64,000 bases of DNA from Tabrizicola sp. (GTDB taxonomy: Bacteria > Pseudomonadota > Alphaproteobacteria > Rhodobacterales > Rhodobacteraceae). The notes under the pieces were generated by a model. The model did not search any database and had not been told where the DNA came from. It worked only from the letters and a program-made list of their open reading frames with translations. Within the stretch, counting starts at the first letter, position 1; each line of letters begins with the position of its first letter. Below are positions 1 through 8,054 of this stretch, in pieces. The position numbers and the translations under genes were made by a program. Location: positions 1 to 64,000 of the forward strand of contig NZ_JAUXZE010000093.1 in NCBI RefSeq assembly GCF_030694085.1, read 5' to 3'.

Positions 1-59
1 ACGGCCTCCAGCGCCACACGGGCCTTGAAACCAGCGTCATGGTTCCTGCGTTTCTTCAT
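1..59 (-). CDS. IS3-family transposase OrfA, N-terminal fragment (cut by window edge)
   Basis: Only the first 19 codons are in the window; they begin MKKRRNHDAGFKARVALEA, a typical start of IS3-family OrfA, the helix-turn-helix protein that with OrfB forms the transposase through programmed frameshifting. A good ribosome binding site (AGGAGATCAGGAT) precedes the ATG at 59. The gene points away from the neighbouring catabolic module. Whether the rest is intact cannot be seen here. Confidence 0.75.
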   Translation of the reverse strand, partial: MKKRRNHDAGFKARVALEA

Positions 60-113
60 ATCCTGATCTCCTCGTTCTTGGAGACCAGCAGACGTCAGAT
101 CGTAGCTTCCGTC

Positions 114-140
114 ACTGCCCGATTTTCGGGGACTAGCTCA
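114..140 (-). repeat. IS3-family terminal inverted repeat (OrfA side)
   Basis: Minus-strand sequence starts TGAGCTAGTCCCCGAA and ends GGGCAGT. It matches the opposite end at 4811-4837 at most positions: TGAGCTA, TCCC, GAA and GG-CAGT are shared. IS3-family elements begin with TG and end with CA, which fits. Confidence 0.75.
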
Positions 141-1367
141 TTCCGCCATGCGGTAGCCCATCTGGCACATCTCGGCGTCGACCACGAACTTTGCGATGGA
201 GCAGTGCATCCCGGCCTCGTTCCAGCCGGCGGAGTGCCAGATGTAGTTGGCCCCGGCATGGAGGACCGCGTTCATCGTCATCGCGCTTTCGTAGCCCGCC
301 TGCGCGTCGAAGGTCTTGGCCCCGCCCAGCAGGTTCGAGGTCCGCCACGGCACGTTGTAGTAGCGCGCCATCTGGCCGATCATGAAGTTCATCAGGCTGA
401 TCTCTGGCGTTCCAGCCATCGGCGCGCCGGACTTCATGCTGACGGTCGACAGGTAGTGCCCATAGATCGCCGGCGCGCCTTTGCGGATCACTTGAGTGTA
501 GGCCAGCGCGCTCAGCGCCTCGGCGTTCAGCTGCGCGACCGCTGGGGCGACGGACGCGGGGGTGTTCGCCCCGCCCAGCACGAAGGGCGAGCAGAGGACC
601 GGCTGGTTGCGCTTCACGAAGGCGCGCATGGCCGACAGCATCGTCTCGTCCCAGACCAGCGGAGAGTTACCGTTGCAGTTGCCAGTGGTGACAGGGGTTT
701 CCTCCATCACGTCCTTGCCGAACAGGATCTCGCACATCGCCATGACGTCTTCGGCGTTCTTGCCGGACGTGGTCATGCCCATGAAGGTCTTGTCGGAATA
801 CTTCATCGACGAATAGGTGATGTGCAGGTGCCGGTGGCTGACCTTCATGTCCATCGGTTCCACGATGTGGTGCGCAGTGGAGTGCAGCGCGGGCGACATG
901 TGGGATAGCTTGTGGAAGGTGTTCAGGTCAGCGATCGTCGGCCAGCGGCGCACGTCGTCAAGGTCGCGGATGAACGGCGCGCCGGTCATCGGCACAAAGA
1001 TCGAATGCTTGCCGCCGAAGGGCAGGCTCTTCTCAGGGTTCCGGGCACGGTAGGTCCATTGGGAAGGGATGGTCGAGATCAATTCACGCACCAGACCGCG
1101 GTCCAGATAGACTCGGTCGCCCACCACCTTGGCCCCGGCACGTTTCCAGTCAGCCAGGGCTATCTCGTCGCGAAAGATCACGCCGACTTCTTCCAGGATC
1201 GACATCGAGGCATTGTCGATCTGTTCCACCCGAGACGGGTCCATGACCTCGCACTCGGGGATTCCGCGCTTGAGGGACGGAAGCATCTGGAAGTCCGGCG
1301 CCGACCGCAACGCGCGGCGGGCGCCCCGTCCACCAGCACGGCTGGCCTTGATGAGGACTTCGTTCAT
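138..1367 (-). CDS. MttB-family (trimethylamine/betaine) corrinoid methyltransferase, 3'-truncated by IS
   Basis: The 409-residue product resembles the TIM-barrel trimethylamine methyltransferase MttB family. There is no in-frame amber codon, so it belongs to the non-pyrrolysine branch, whose characterised members (MtgB, MtpB) demethylate glycine betaine or proline betaine onto a corrinoid protein. The start at 1367 is chosen because AGGAGGGAAAGCC lies directly in front; a further upstream ATG at 1424 has no such site. Family members are usually about 470-520 residues. Here the sequence ends abruptly in GYRMAE and the TGA is the first three bases of the adjoining IS, so the C-terminus is missing and activity is doubtful. 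It is the third gene of a leftward set with a flavin/2Fe-2S reductase (94 bp upstream) and a Rieske oxygenase, suggesting quaternary-amine breakdown. Substrate is inferred from context only. Confidence 0.85.
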   Translation of the reverse strand: MNEVLIKASRAGGRGARRALRSAPDFQMLPSLKRGIPECEVMDPSRVEQIDNASMSILEEVGVIFRDEIALADWKRAGAKVVGDRVYLDRGLVRELISTIPSQWTYRARNPEKSLPFGGKHSIFVPMTGAPFIRDLDDVRRWPTIADLNTFHKLSHMSPALHSTAHHIVEPMDMKVSHRHLHITYSSMKYSDKTFMGMTTSGKNAEDVMAMCEILFGKDVMEETPVTTGNCNGNSPLVWDETMLSAMRAFVKRNQPVLCSPFVLGGANTPASVAPAVAQLNAEALSALAYTQVIRKGAPAIYGHYLSTVSMKSGAPMAGTPEISLMNFMIGQMARYYNVPWRTSNLLGGAKTFDAQAGYESAMTMNAVLHAGANYIWHSAGWNEAGMHCSIAKFVVDAEMCQMGYRMAE

Positions 1368-1461
1368 GGCTTTCCCTCCTGAAGCTGCCGATGCGCCTTC
1401 AGGCGCGGAATCGGGGTGGGTCACAGTAGCGGCTGCGAAGCGGACGGATGATTTTGCGACA

Positions 1462-2523
1462 TCAAAGCCCGATCTCCACCTGGCCTTGCGGACGGGCGCA
1501 ACAAGCCAGGATCATCCCTGAAGCAACCTCTTCGTCCGAGATGCCGCCGTTGTGGACCATAGCCACTTCACCAGACAGCTTTTGCACCTTGCAGGTTCCG
1601 CAGAGTCCGAAGTTGCAGCTGGACGGGATGTTCAGCCCCGCGCGTTTCGCCACGGCCAGCACCGTTTCCGTCCCATCCGTCGCGACCGTCTTGCCGGAGG
1701 CAGAGAAGGTGATCTCGGCTGCAGCAGGAGGAGCGACCAGATCGACAGGAATTTCTTCAGCTTGTGGGGTGGCGAAGCTTTCCTCGTGATACCGAGCCAT
1801 GTCGTAGCCAAGGCTCTGCAACATCTCGCGCACGCCCTGCATGAAGGGGGCAGGACCACAGCAGAAGACCTCGCGCTCCAGATAATCTGGAGCCATCAGA
1901 CCCAGCATGATCTGGTTGAGGCGGCCCTTGAAGCCGGGCCAGACGGTAAAGGGTTCGACCTCTTCGACCGTGAAGCGCAGCTGCAGGCCAGGAACACGGG
2001 CGGCGAAGCCTTCAAGGCGCTGGCGGAAGACGATGTCCGTGGGGCGGCGGGCGGCGTGGACGAAGGTGATGTCAGGCATCTCCCCTGAATCCCACGCCCA
2101 GGTGGTCATCGACATCATCGGGGTGATGCCAGAGCCGGCCGAGATGAACAGATACTTCGGCGCAGGATGGCGGTGAAAGCTGAAGGCGCCTGTCGGTCCG
2201 TAGGCCTTGATCCGCATTCCGGGTTTCAGGTGATCCAACATCCAGCGCGTGCCAAGGCTGCCGACCTGCGCCTTGACCGTGACCGAGATCGACAGCGGCC
2301 GCGACGGGCTGGAGGAGATGGTGTAGGTCCGCGCCAGCGGGCCGCCGGGCACCGGAAGTTCCAGCGTCAGGAATTGGCCGGGCTGATAATCAAACCAGGC
2401 CCCCGAGGGCGCGCGGAAGGCGAAGGTTGCACAGCCGTCGCTTTCCGGGATGACCATCGCGCATTCCAGAAGCTCGCCGTCCTTCCAGGGTTCCGCAGTC
2501 CAGTTCTGCCGGATCTGTCCCAT
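1462..2523 (-). CDS. FAD/NAD(P) oxidoreductase with C-terminal 2Fe-2S ferredoxin domain (GbcB/VanB-like)
   Basis: This 353-residue electron-transfer protein has an FNR-type FAD domain with RTYTISSSP, an NAD(P) domain with GSGITPMMSM, and a plant-type ferredoxin domain at the C-terminus in which CNFGLCGTC plus a later Cys (CCARP) give the 2Fe-2S ligands. This order is typical of reductases that serve Rieske oxygenases such as glycine betaine monooxygenase GbcAB and stachydrine demethylase. The ATG at 2523 is preferred over 2571 because GGAG stands seven bases before it and it lies only 4 bp after the stop of the oxygenase gene, so the two are almost certainly co-translated. Its role would be to pass electrons from NAD(P)H to the Rieske protein. 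Confidence 0.88.
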   Translation of the reverse strand: MGQIRQNWTAEPWKDGELLECAMVIPESDGCATFAFRAPSGAWFDYQPGQFLTLELPVPGGPLARTYTISSSPSRPLSISVTVKAQVGSLGTRWMLDHLKPGMRIKAYGPTGAFSFHRHPAPKYLFISAGSGITPMMSMTTWAWDSGEMPDITFVHAARRPTDIVFRQRLEGFAARVPGLQLRFTVEEVEPFTVWPGFKGRLNQIMLGLMAPDYLEREVFCCGPAPFMQGVREMLQSLGYDMARYHEESFATPQAEEIPVDLVAPPAAAEITFSASGKTVATDGTETVLAVAKRAGLNIPSSCNFGLCGTCKVQKLSGEVAMVHNGGISDEEVASGMILACCARPQGQVEIGL

Positions 2524-2527
2524 TGCC

Positions 2528-3760
2528 CTACTCCGCCGCGATCCTGGCCGGACCGGCGGTTTCCCGGGCAAGAGCCGCCAGATACCAGTCGATGAACTGG
2601 ATCACGCCGCTTTCCTGCTTAGCCGAATAGGGGCCGGGCTCATAGGCCGGAGAGTTGATGCCTGCCTGGTTTTCCTCGACCACGCGGCGGTCTTCGTCGT
2701 TGGTCGCAAGCCAGACCTCGGTCAGACGGTTCAGGTCGTAGTCGCGCCCTTCGACCGCGTCTTTGTGGACCAGCCAGGTGGTGACGACCTCGGTCTCGGT
2801 CGGACTGATCGGCAAGACGCGGAAGGTCAGGACATGGTCTGACAGGAAGTGATTCCATGTGTTCGGGTAATGGAAGAACAGGAGCGACCCGGCGTTGGCG
2901 AAAGGCATCCCCGGCAGCAGCGGGGCGGCAGCTTTTCCGTCCATCGTGTAGCTGACCGCATCGCCGACGAAGGGAATCCGCACCAGCCGCCAGTTCTCGT
3001 CCGGTGAGATGACATACCGCGACGGCAAGCCCGCGTCCTCACATCGGTTCACGTGGGCGGCTCCCACGGGCGACGACAGACTGTCATCCGACCCGACAAG
3101 GTCGGGATCGTCGTTGAACGTCCGGCACAGCGCAGGGTGGGCCCCAGCGCAGTGATAGCATTCCCGGTTATTTTCCAGCACCAGCTTCCAGTTGCCGTTT
3201 TCCACGATGCGCGACTGGTGCGCGATCTTCAGGTCTTCGGGCCGGTGCGGTGCGGTGTAGCGGTCGGCGGCCGTCCGCACCGGCGCAAAGTCTGGCGCAA
3301 CGTCGGCAAGGCATATGAACACCATTCCGGCCGTCGTGGCGCAATGCAGCGGTTTCAACCCGTGATTCGAAGTATCAAAATCCGGCCCCATGTCGCGCGC
3401 CCACAGCAACCGGCCGTCGGTTTCATAGGTCCACTGGTGATAGGGACAAACCAGCTTCGCCGCCTGACCAGATGGCTTCGAGCAAAGCCGCTGCCCCCGG
3501 TGCCGACAGACGTTGTGGAACGCCCGCACTTCGCCATCCGCCCCACGCACTACGACGACAGGATAGGCGCCCAGCTGTAGGGTCACATAGGCCCCCGGCT
3601 TCGGCAGCTCTGCTGTCGAGGCGGCGAAAATCCAGTCGCGATACCAGATGCGATCAAGGTCTGCCTGATACAAACCATGATCCGTGTAGAACGGTTGAGC
3701 CAAGGAGTGGTTCTTCGGCTGAGCGGCCAAAAGGGCGGCAATCCGGGGCTGATCGGTCAT
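2528..3760 (-). CDS. Rieske oxygenase, betaine/stachydrine demethylase type (GbcA-like)
   Basis: The 410-residue product is an alpha subunit of the aromatic-ring-hydroxylating type. The Rieske 2Fe-2S ligands are visible as CRHRG and CPYHQW (about residues 86-110), and the mononuclear iron site as NNRECYHCAGAHP (about 197-209). Sequence style and gene order fit the glycine betaine monooxygenase / proline betaine demethylase group, which removes one N-methyl group as formaldehyde. It is first in a leftward operon followed 4 bp later by its reductase and then by the MttB-like gene. A LysR gene is divergent with a 126-bp control region. Choline or carnitine monooxygenase activity cannot be excluded from sequence alone. 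Confidence 0.87.
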   Translation of the reverse strand: MTDQPRIAALLAAQPKNHSLAQPFYTDHGLYQADLDRIWYRDWIFAASTAELPKPGAYVTLQLGAYPVVVVRGADGEVRAFHNVCRHRGQRLCSKPSGQAAKLVCPYHQWTYETDGRLLWARDMGPDFDTSNHGLKPLHCATTAGMVFICLADVAPDFAPVRTAADRYTAPHRPEDLKIAHQSRIVENGNWKLVLENNRECYHCAGAHPALCRTFNDDPDLVGSDDSLSSPVGAAHVNRCEDAGLPSRYVISPDENWRLVRIPFVGDAVSYTMDGKAAAPLLPGMPFANAGSLLFFHYPNTWNHFLSDHVLTFRVLPISPTETEVVTTWLVHKDAVEGRDYDLNRLTEVWLATNDEDRRVVEENQAGINSPAYEPGPYSAKQESGVIQFIDWYLAALARETAGPARIAAE

Positions 3761-3886
3761 CTGGAGGTCCTAGTGCGCAGGCGGTTCAAGCCTGCAGATT
3801 TGACAGGTTCGGGATTATGCTCAACGGCACAAATCCTCGACAATTGCATTACTTGAAGTTATGAAAGATCAACCCCGAGGTGCCGC
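3761..3886. promoter_or_regulatory. Divergent control region, Rieske operon / LysR gene
   Basis: The 126 bp between two divergent genes must hold both promoters. It includes TTCAAG near 3787 and CTTGAAG near 3852, an inverted-repeat style expected of LysR-type regulator sites, although the spacing is long. The LysR gene start is preceded by CGAGG. No promoter boxes could be assigned with certainty. Confidence 0.4.
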
Positions 3887-4813
3887 ATGCCCAGCCTTCG
3901 CCGCAGCGTTCCATCGATGAGCGCACTTGCAACATTTGAGGCGGCAGCCCGGCTGGGTAGCTTCACACTTGCCGCCGCCGAACTGGGGGTGACTCAGGCC
4001 GCCGTCAGCCGTCAGATCAAGCTTCTAGAGGACGATCTAAATCTGGCGCTCTTTGTTCGCGCACATCGCAGGGTTTCACTGACTCAAGCTGGCACCGCAC
4101 TATCCGGATCGGTGGGGACAGCCTTCTCCAGTATGGCAGAAATGATCGATACGATCCGCCGACCACAACAGCAAAACACCGTAACCCTGGGCGCTACCCT
4201 CGCTTTCAGCCACTTCTGGATATTGCCGCGTCTATCAGAATTTCGTGCCGCACATCCGGAGATTACACTCAAGCTCCTTTCGGATGATGGGCCGACTGAC
4301 CTTCGGCGCGACCGCCTTGATGCAGTTGTGCGCTTTGGACGACCGCCTTTTTTAGATGGGCACTGCATCGCCAGCCGCCCAGACACGGTGTTTCCGGTCT
4401 GCAGCTCGCAGCTGATCGCCCGACTGCACATCGACCCCGAACGCGCTGACCTTGCGGCGCTGCCTCTGATAGCGTCGGACATCGTGGCACCATCATGGTT
4501 GACTTGGGGCACCTGGGCGCAGGCCGTTGGGCTGGGCTCAAGCATCGGCAGAGCATCGGACCGCAGCTCCCTACGGTTCAACCACTACACCGATACGATA
4601 GAAGCGGCGCTGAACGGCGAAGGGGTGGCGCTCGGGTGGTCCATGCTGCTTGCAAATCATCTTCGCGAGGGGCGGCTGGTCCGACTTGGAAGTCACGCGT
4701 TGGAGACTGAGAACTCCTACTGCCTTGTGGTTGCCCGCGATACAGAAAGCCGCGTTGCGGCAACCGCCTTTACAAGTTGGCTGAAGAGCAGTCTTTCAGT
4801 GCCTCTATTCTGA
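3887..4813 (+). CDS. LysR-family transcriptional regulator (GcvA-like), stop codon supplied by IS
   Basis: The protein has 308 residues, about normal for the family. The N-terminal winged helix is clear (ALATFEAAARLGSFTLAAAE, then QAAVSRQIKLLEDDL), followed by the two-lobed effector-binding domain. It is divergent from the Rieske oxygenase operon and probably controls it. The last codon, TTC, is followed directly by TGA, which is the first three bases of an IS3-family end at 4811, so the original C-terminus may have been replaced or lost. The loss must be small because the length is near the family norm. Start at 3887 has CGAGG in front; an internal ATG at 3917 is possible. Confidence 0.85.
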   Translation: MPSLRRSVPSMSALATFEAAARLGSFTLAAAELGVTQAAVSRQIKLLEDDLNLALFVRAHRRVSLTQAGTALSGSVGTAFSSMAEMIDTIRRPQQQNTVTLGATLAFSHFWILPRLSEFRAAHPEITLKLLSDDGPTDLRRDRLDAVVRFGRPPFLDGHCIASRPDTVFPVCSSQLIARLHIDPERADLAALPLIASDIVAPSWLTWGTWAQAVGLGSSIGRASDRSSLRFNHYTDTIEAALNGEGVALGWSMLLANHLREGRLVRLGSHALETENSYCLVVARDTESRVAATAFTSWLKSSLSVPLF

Positions 4814-4837
4814 GCTACTCCCAGAATCTTTGGACAG
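4811..4837 (+). repeat. IS3-family terminal inverted repeat (OrfB side)
   Basis: TGAGCTACTCCCAGAA followed by GGACAGT; it is the partner of the repeat at 114-140. It overlaps the stop codon of the LysR gene. Confidence 0.7.
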
Positions 4838-5330
4838 TTTTCCGGGTGATTTAAGCTACTGCTTGCACCTGATGATAGGTTTCAATTGGGTTGAAGTGGG
4901 CCACGGCGGGCAGTCGCCGCTATGGCGGCGTTGGGCTTCTGATGGTGCAGAAGGTGATCCCGCGCCCGATGCCGGTCCTTGCCTGCGACCCGGACGCCCA
5001 GGCGGGCAGATGGACACGTCATCCTTCAGGCACCGCCAGTCGCTCCATGAAGACGTTGTCGAGGCAGCGTCCCTAGCCATCCATCGAGATCCGGGTGCCG
5101 ATGCGCTTAAACCGGTTGGTAGTTCCCCGGTCTTGGCATACAGTGACCGCACTGTGTCCTCATCGACCTCGCGGGCCTTCTTGCCGCCTCGCTCGGAGAT
5201 GTTCCCAGCTCCGTCCAGCAACGCCTTCTTCCATTGATGGATCATCGTCGGATGGAACTTATGAGATGTTGCCAATCCCAACACCGTGCGCTCGCCCTAC
5301 TTGGCCGCGATGTGAGGGTCCGTGCAATTT
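4811..5330 (-). mobile_element. Decayed, internally deleted IS3-family element
   Basis: The right IS end (TGAGCTACTCCC) starts at 4811. On the minus strand an OrfA-like stretch (GERTV, HPTMIHQWKKALLDGA, VRSLYAKTGELP) runs from about 5320 to 5100 and then jumps directly to the C-terminal part of OrfB (RISMDG, LDNVFMERL in another frame). About two thirds of a complete element is missing. The remains contain stop codons (for example a TAG before GERTV) and frame shifts, so it cannot make transposase. The left terminus was not recognised, and the stretch 5330-5516 holds nothing I can identify. Confidence 0.75.
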
Positions 5331-5516
5331 TGCTCTGTATCCCTCTGTCTGTGGTCCCGTCGTCCCAGTGGGACAGGTGGGACCAGCTGCAAGGCGAACG
5401 CGCCGATCGGCAAGAGATGCTCCGGCGTCTTCGAGCAAGCCGACCTGGAAGTCGTCTAGGCTCAACAACCATGTCCTCGATCGTTGAGGCTGCGTCGCCC
5501 CGCCAGCATGATACCG

Positions 5517-6353
5517 TCAGAGTCCTGCTGCCGAACGTTCGACGAACCGCTTTACGCGTTCCGGCTCCACTGGGTTCCACCACACCCCGCCGACTTTCAA
5601 GGATGATGCGACGATGACGCCATTGGTGCGCGACAGGATGGTCGCGATGTTGTCTTCCGTGACACCCGATCCCACCAGAACCGGAAGATGCGTCGCAGCT
5701 GCGATTTCTGCGATCTCTTCGGGGCTTGCCGCGTGGCCCGTGCGCTGGCCGGTTGCGATCACGCAATCGGCGTCGAAGAACGCAAGGTCACGGGTCAACT
5801 CCGTGACAGATCGGTCCGCCACGATGGCGTGGCTGCCATGCTTCACGTGGGCATCGGCAAAGATGCGCACGTTTTCGGCCCGGAGCAGCGAGCGATACCG
5901 CAGCGCCTCGCCGGCCCGGCCTTCCATGAACCCTTCGTTGGCGACATAGGCGTTGGCCCATTGGTTGACCCGGACAAAGTCGGCCCCGCCCGCAACCGCC
6001 GTGGCAATTGCCGGCAGCGGAGCGTTTGCGAGCACGTTGATGCCGACAGGGGCGCCCGTGGCACGCCGCACCCGGTCGGTGACGACCGACAGGAAGGCCG
6101 GCGTCTCGGGCCCGATATCCTCGGGTTTGGAAAACGGAATGTCGCCGTGGTTCTCCACGATCAGCCCATGCATTCCGCCTGCGATCAACGCCTCGGCATC
6201 GCGGAGGCAGGCGTCATAAAGGCCGTCCATCGTCGCGCCCCGATAGCGGGGGGAGCCCGGAAAGGGCGGGCAATGGATCATTCCGATCAAGACTTTGTCT
6301 CGCCCGAAGATTTCGCCTATCGCGCCTGAGCTGCGGTTGGATATGGTTTGCAT
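5517..6353 (-). CDS. BtpA/SgcQ-family TIM-barrel protein
   Basis: The 278-residue sequence contains the family core LIGMIHCPPFPGSPRY, GLIVENHGDIPF, FVRVNQWANAY, ADAHVKHGSHA and the C-terminal VLVGSGVTEDNI / VIVASSLKVGGVWWNPVE. BtpA was named from a cyanobacterial photosystem I biogenesis factor, but bacterial relatives such as SgcQ sit in sugar operons and look like phosphate-binding aldolase-type barrels. Here it adjoins a PfkB kinase, a phosphotriesterase-like lactonase and a sugar-type ABC transporter, which supports a catabolic role such as cleavage or isomerisation of a phosphorylated intermediate. Its start codon is only 14 bp from the start of the divergent kinase gene. Reaction unknown. 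Confidence 0.85.
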   Translation of the reverse strand: MQTISNRSSGAIGEIFGRDKVLIGMIHCPPFPGSPRYRGATMDGLYDACLRDAEALIAGGMHGLIVENHGDIPFSKPEDIGPETPAFLSVVTDRVRRATGAPVGINVLANAPLPAIATAVAGGADFVRVNQWANAYVANEGFMEGRAGEALRYRSLLRAENVRIFADAHVKHGSHAIVADRSVTELTRDLAFFDADCVIATGQRTGHAASPEEIAEIAAATHLPVLVGSGVTEDNIATILSRTNGVIVASSLKVGGVWWNPVEPERVKRFVERSAAGL

Positions 6354-6367
6354 CGGAAGACCCTTAA

Positions 6368-7267
6368 ATGGAAAGTGGCGACGACATGCGCGCCTTCGTG
6401 ATTGGCAACGTGGCGTTGGATGAGGCCGTTACGGTCGCGGACCTGCCCGCTTTCGGCGCATCTATCCACGGCCACGCCGGACAGATCGATCTGGGCGGAA
6501 AGGGCGCAAACCAGGCGATCATGCTGGGCCGGTCCGGACTGCCCTGCCGGTTCTGTGCCGCCGTTGGAGAAGACAGCAGGGCCGATGACATCCGGACGCG
6601 GCTGGCCACGGAACCACTTGAGACGGACCTTGTCCGCATCGCAGGGGTCGCCAGTGATTTCTCGATCATCCTGCGGACCCCGTCGGGTGACAATGCGATC
6701 ATCACTACCAATGCGGCAGCGTCAGGGCTGACTCCCGAAGCCGCTTGCGCGACGCTTGCCGGAGCAAAGCCCGGGGATCTGCTGGTTTTGCAGGGCAATC
6801 TAACAGCAGAAACCACAGCAGCCGCGCTTCGGCAAGCCCGGCGGACGGGGATGCAGACGGCACTCAATCCGTCTCCGCTGCGCCCATTCTTCGGTGATCT
6901 CTGGCCGCTGGTGGACATCGCCTTTCTGAACGAAAGCGAGGCTGCCGCGCTGGGTGGCACTGCCGCGCTATTGGCTGCGGGCGTGCCGCAAGTCGTGCTG
7001 ACGCTGGGATCGAAAGGTGCGCGCCTTGTTACGATGACGGGGGACGCCTTCGTCCCGGCGCAGCTCTGTGAGGTCGTGGACACGACAGGGGCAGGCGATT
7101 GCTTCATGGCGAACGCGCTGGCCTCGGCGGCCCTTCGGCGTGTGGCGCTGGATCCGCGCGCCCTGCGCCATGCGGCGGCGGCGGCGGCGATCACCGTGTC
7201 GCGTCCCGGCACAGGAGCCGCGTTCCCGACCAAGGTCGAACTGGCGGAAATTCTGCAGCAGCCATAA
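6368..7267 (+). CDS. PfkB/ribokinase-family carbohydrate kinase
   Basis: The 299-residue product shows the N-terminal PfkB signature (GGKGANQAIMLGRSG) and the C-terminal anion-hole motif with catalytic Asp (DTTGAGDCFMANAL). It should phosphorylate a sugar, nucleoside or sugar acid brought in by the adjacent transporter. The ATG at 6368 has GGAAGA eight bases upstream; an alternative ATG at 6386 exists. The gene is inverted relative to the transporter operon: it is divergent from btpA by 14 bp and convergent with the GATase-like gene by 9 bp. Sugar specificity cannot be read from sequence. Confidence 0.87.
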   Translation: MESGDDMRAFVIGNVALDEAVTVADLPAFGASIHGHAGQIDLGGKGANQAIMLGRSGLPCRFCAAVGEDSRADDIRTRLATEPLETDLVRIAGVASDFSIILRTPSGDNAIITTNAAASGLTPEAACATLAGAKPGDLLVLQGNLTAETTAAALRQARRTGMQTALNPSPLRPFFGDLWPLVDIAFLNESEAAALGGTAALLAAGVPQVVLTLGSKGARLVTMTGDAFVPAQLCEVVDTTGAGDCFMANALASAALRRVALDPRALRHAAAAAAITVSRPGTGAAFPTKVELAEILQQP

Positions 7268-7276
7268 GGACGCCCC

Positions 7277-8044
7277 TTAGTCCCGGTCATGCGCAAGCCA
7301 ACCCAAAAGGTTCTTCCATAGACGGCCATAGCCGTCCCAACTGCAGAACGCGGGTGACAGCCAGTGTGGCCCGATGTCCGATGTCCAGGCTGCCGTGCGG
7401 CCCTTGCCAAACCCACCGAGAACCAGCAGCGGATGGCCACCCTGAGCGTCCGGAATGCGCGCCAGAACCTGGGCGTCCTGCCGAACCTCGACCTCGTTGA
7501 CGCCAAGGACGAAGGGCCAGGCACCGTCCAGCCCCGCCATGACCGGATGGTCGGGTTGCATCACCTCGGCAACCGCTCCTTCGGGCATCTCGACCCGGTC
7601 GTCCCACGGGTGGCAGGTGACCGGCAACACATCTTCGACCGGGGTCTTGCGCCAGCGCGCCTTGCCGTCGATGCCCTGAAAGCTGAAGTATCCGCCCACC
7701 ATCAGAAGCCCGCCGCCGCGTTCCACCCACGCCTTTATGAGCCGCAGCCTGTTCGGCACGGTCTGCGACCGCAGCCAAACGGCGGGCGGCAGCAGAAACG
7801 AGTTGGCGCCGATGTCTGACAGAATGATCACGTCGTAGGCGTACAGCCCCTCCATCTCGAAAGGAAACTTCTCTACCGCGTCATGCGCCGTCATGTAGGT
7901 CAGCTCGAAGTCAGAGCCTTTCAGGGCATCCACCAGCGGCTCGGCCCCCAGATGGAACGTGACGCTGCCGAATTGATCGAAACCCTTGTAATGGGTGGCC
8001 GACGAGACCCAGCTTTCGCCGACCAGAAGCACCTTGGTTGTCAT
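7277..8044 (-). CDS. GATase1-like / ThuA-like protein of unknown function
   Basis: The 255-residue product begins KVLLVGESWVSSATHYKGFD and has a class-I glutamine-amidotransferase-like alpha/beta fold pattern (YDVIILSDIGANSFLLPP, GGGLLMVGGYFSFQG, DHPVMAGLDG, GKGRTAAWTSDIGPHW). No Cys nucleophile elbow of true amidotransferases is apparent, so it is more likely a non-amidotransferase member such as those found with ribose-type ABC transporters. The start at 8044 is preceded by GAGGGCTCT and follows the lactonase stop by 10 bp, making it the last gene of the operon. Function unknown. Confidence 0.78.
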   Translation of the reverse strand: MTTKVLLVGESWVSSATHYKGFDQFGSVTFHLGAEPLVDALKGSDFELTYMTAHDAVEKFPFEMEGLYAYDVIILSDIGANSFLLPPAVWLRSQTVPNRLRLIKAWVERGGGLLMVGGYFSFQGIDGKARWRKTPVEDVLPVTCHPWDDRVEMPEGAVAEVMQPDHPVMAGLDGAWPFVLGVNEVEVRQDAQVLARIPDAQGGHPLLVLGGFGKGRTAAWTSDIGPHWLSPAFCSWDGYGRLWKNLLGWLAHDRD

Positions 8045-8054
8045 AGAGCCCTCA

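Larger units (their letters stand above)
1..140 (-). mobile_element. IS3-family insertion sequence, left end only
   Basis: Read on the minus strand, the element begins at 140 with TGAGCTAGTCCCCGAA and continues into the start of an IS3-type OrfA at 59. The rest lies outside the window. The same terminal sequence, slightly diverged, is found on the plus strand from 4811 (TGAGCTACTCCCAGAA), which identifies both as ends of related IS copies. The first three bases of the element, TGA, serve as stop codon for the methyltransferase gene that it interrupts. Confidence 0.8.

Noticed and set aside
5242..5766. 174-codon frame overlapping the btpA 3' end
   Set aside because: Overlaps conserved BtpA sequence and IS debris; no motif.
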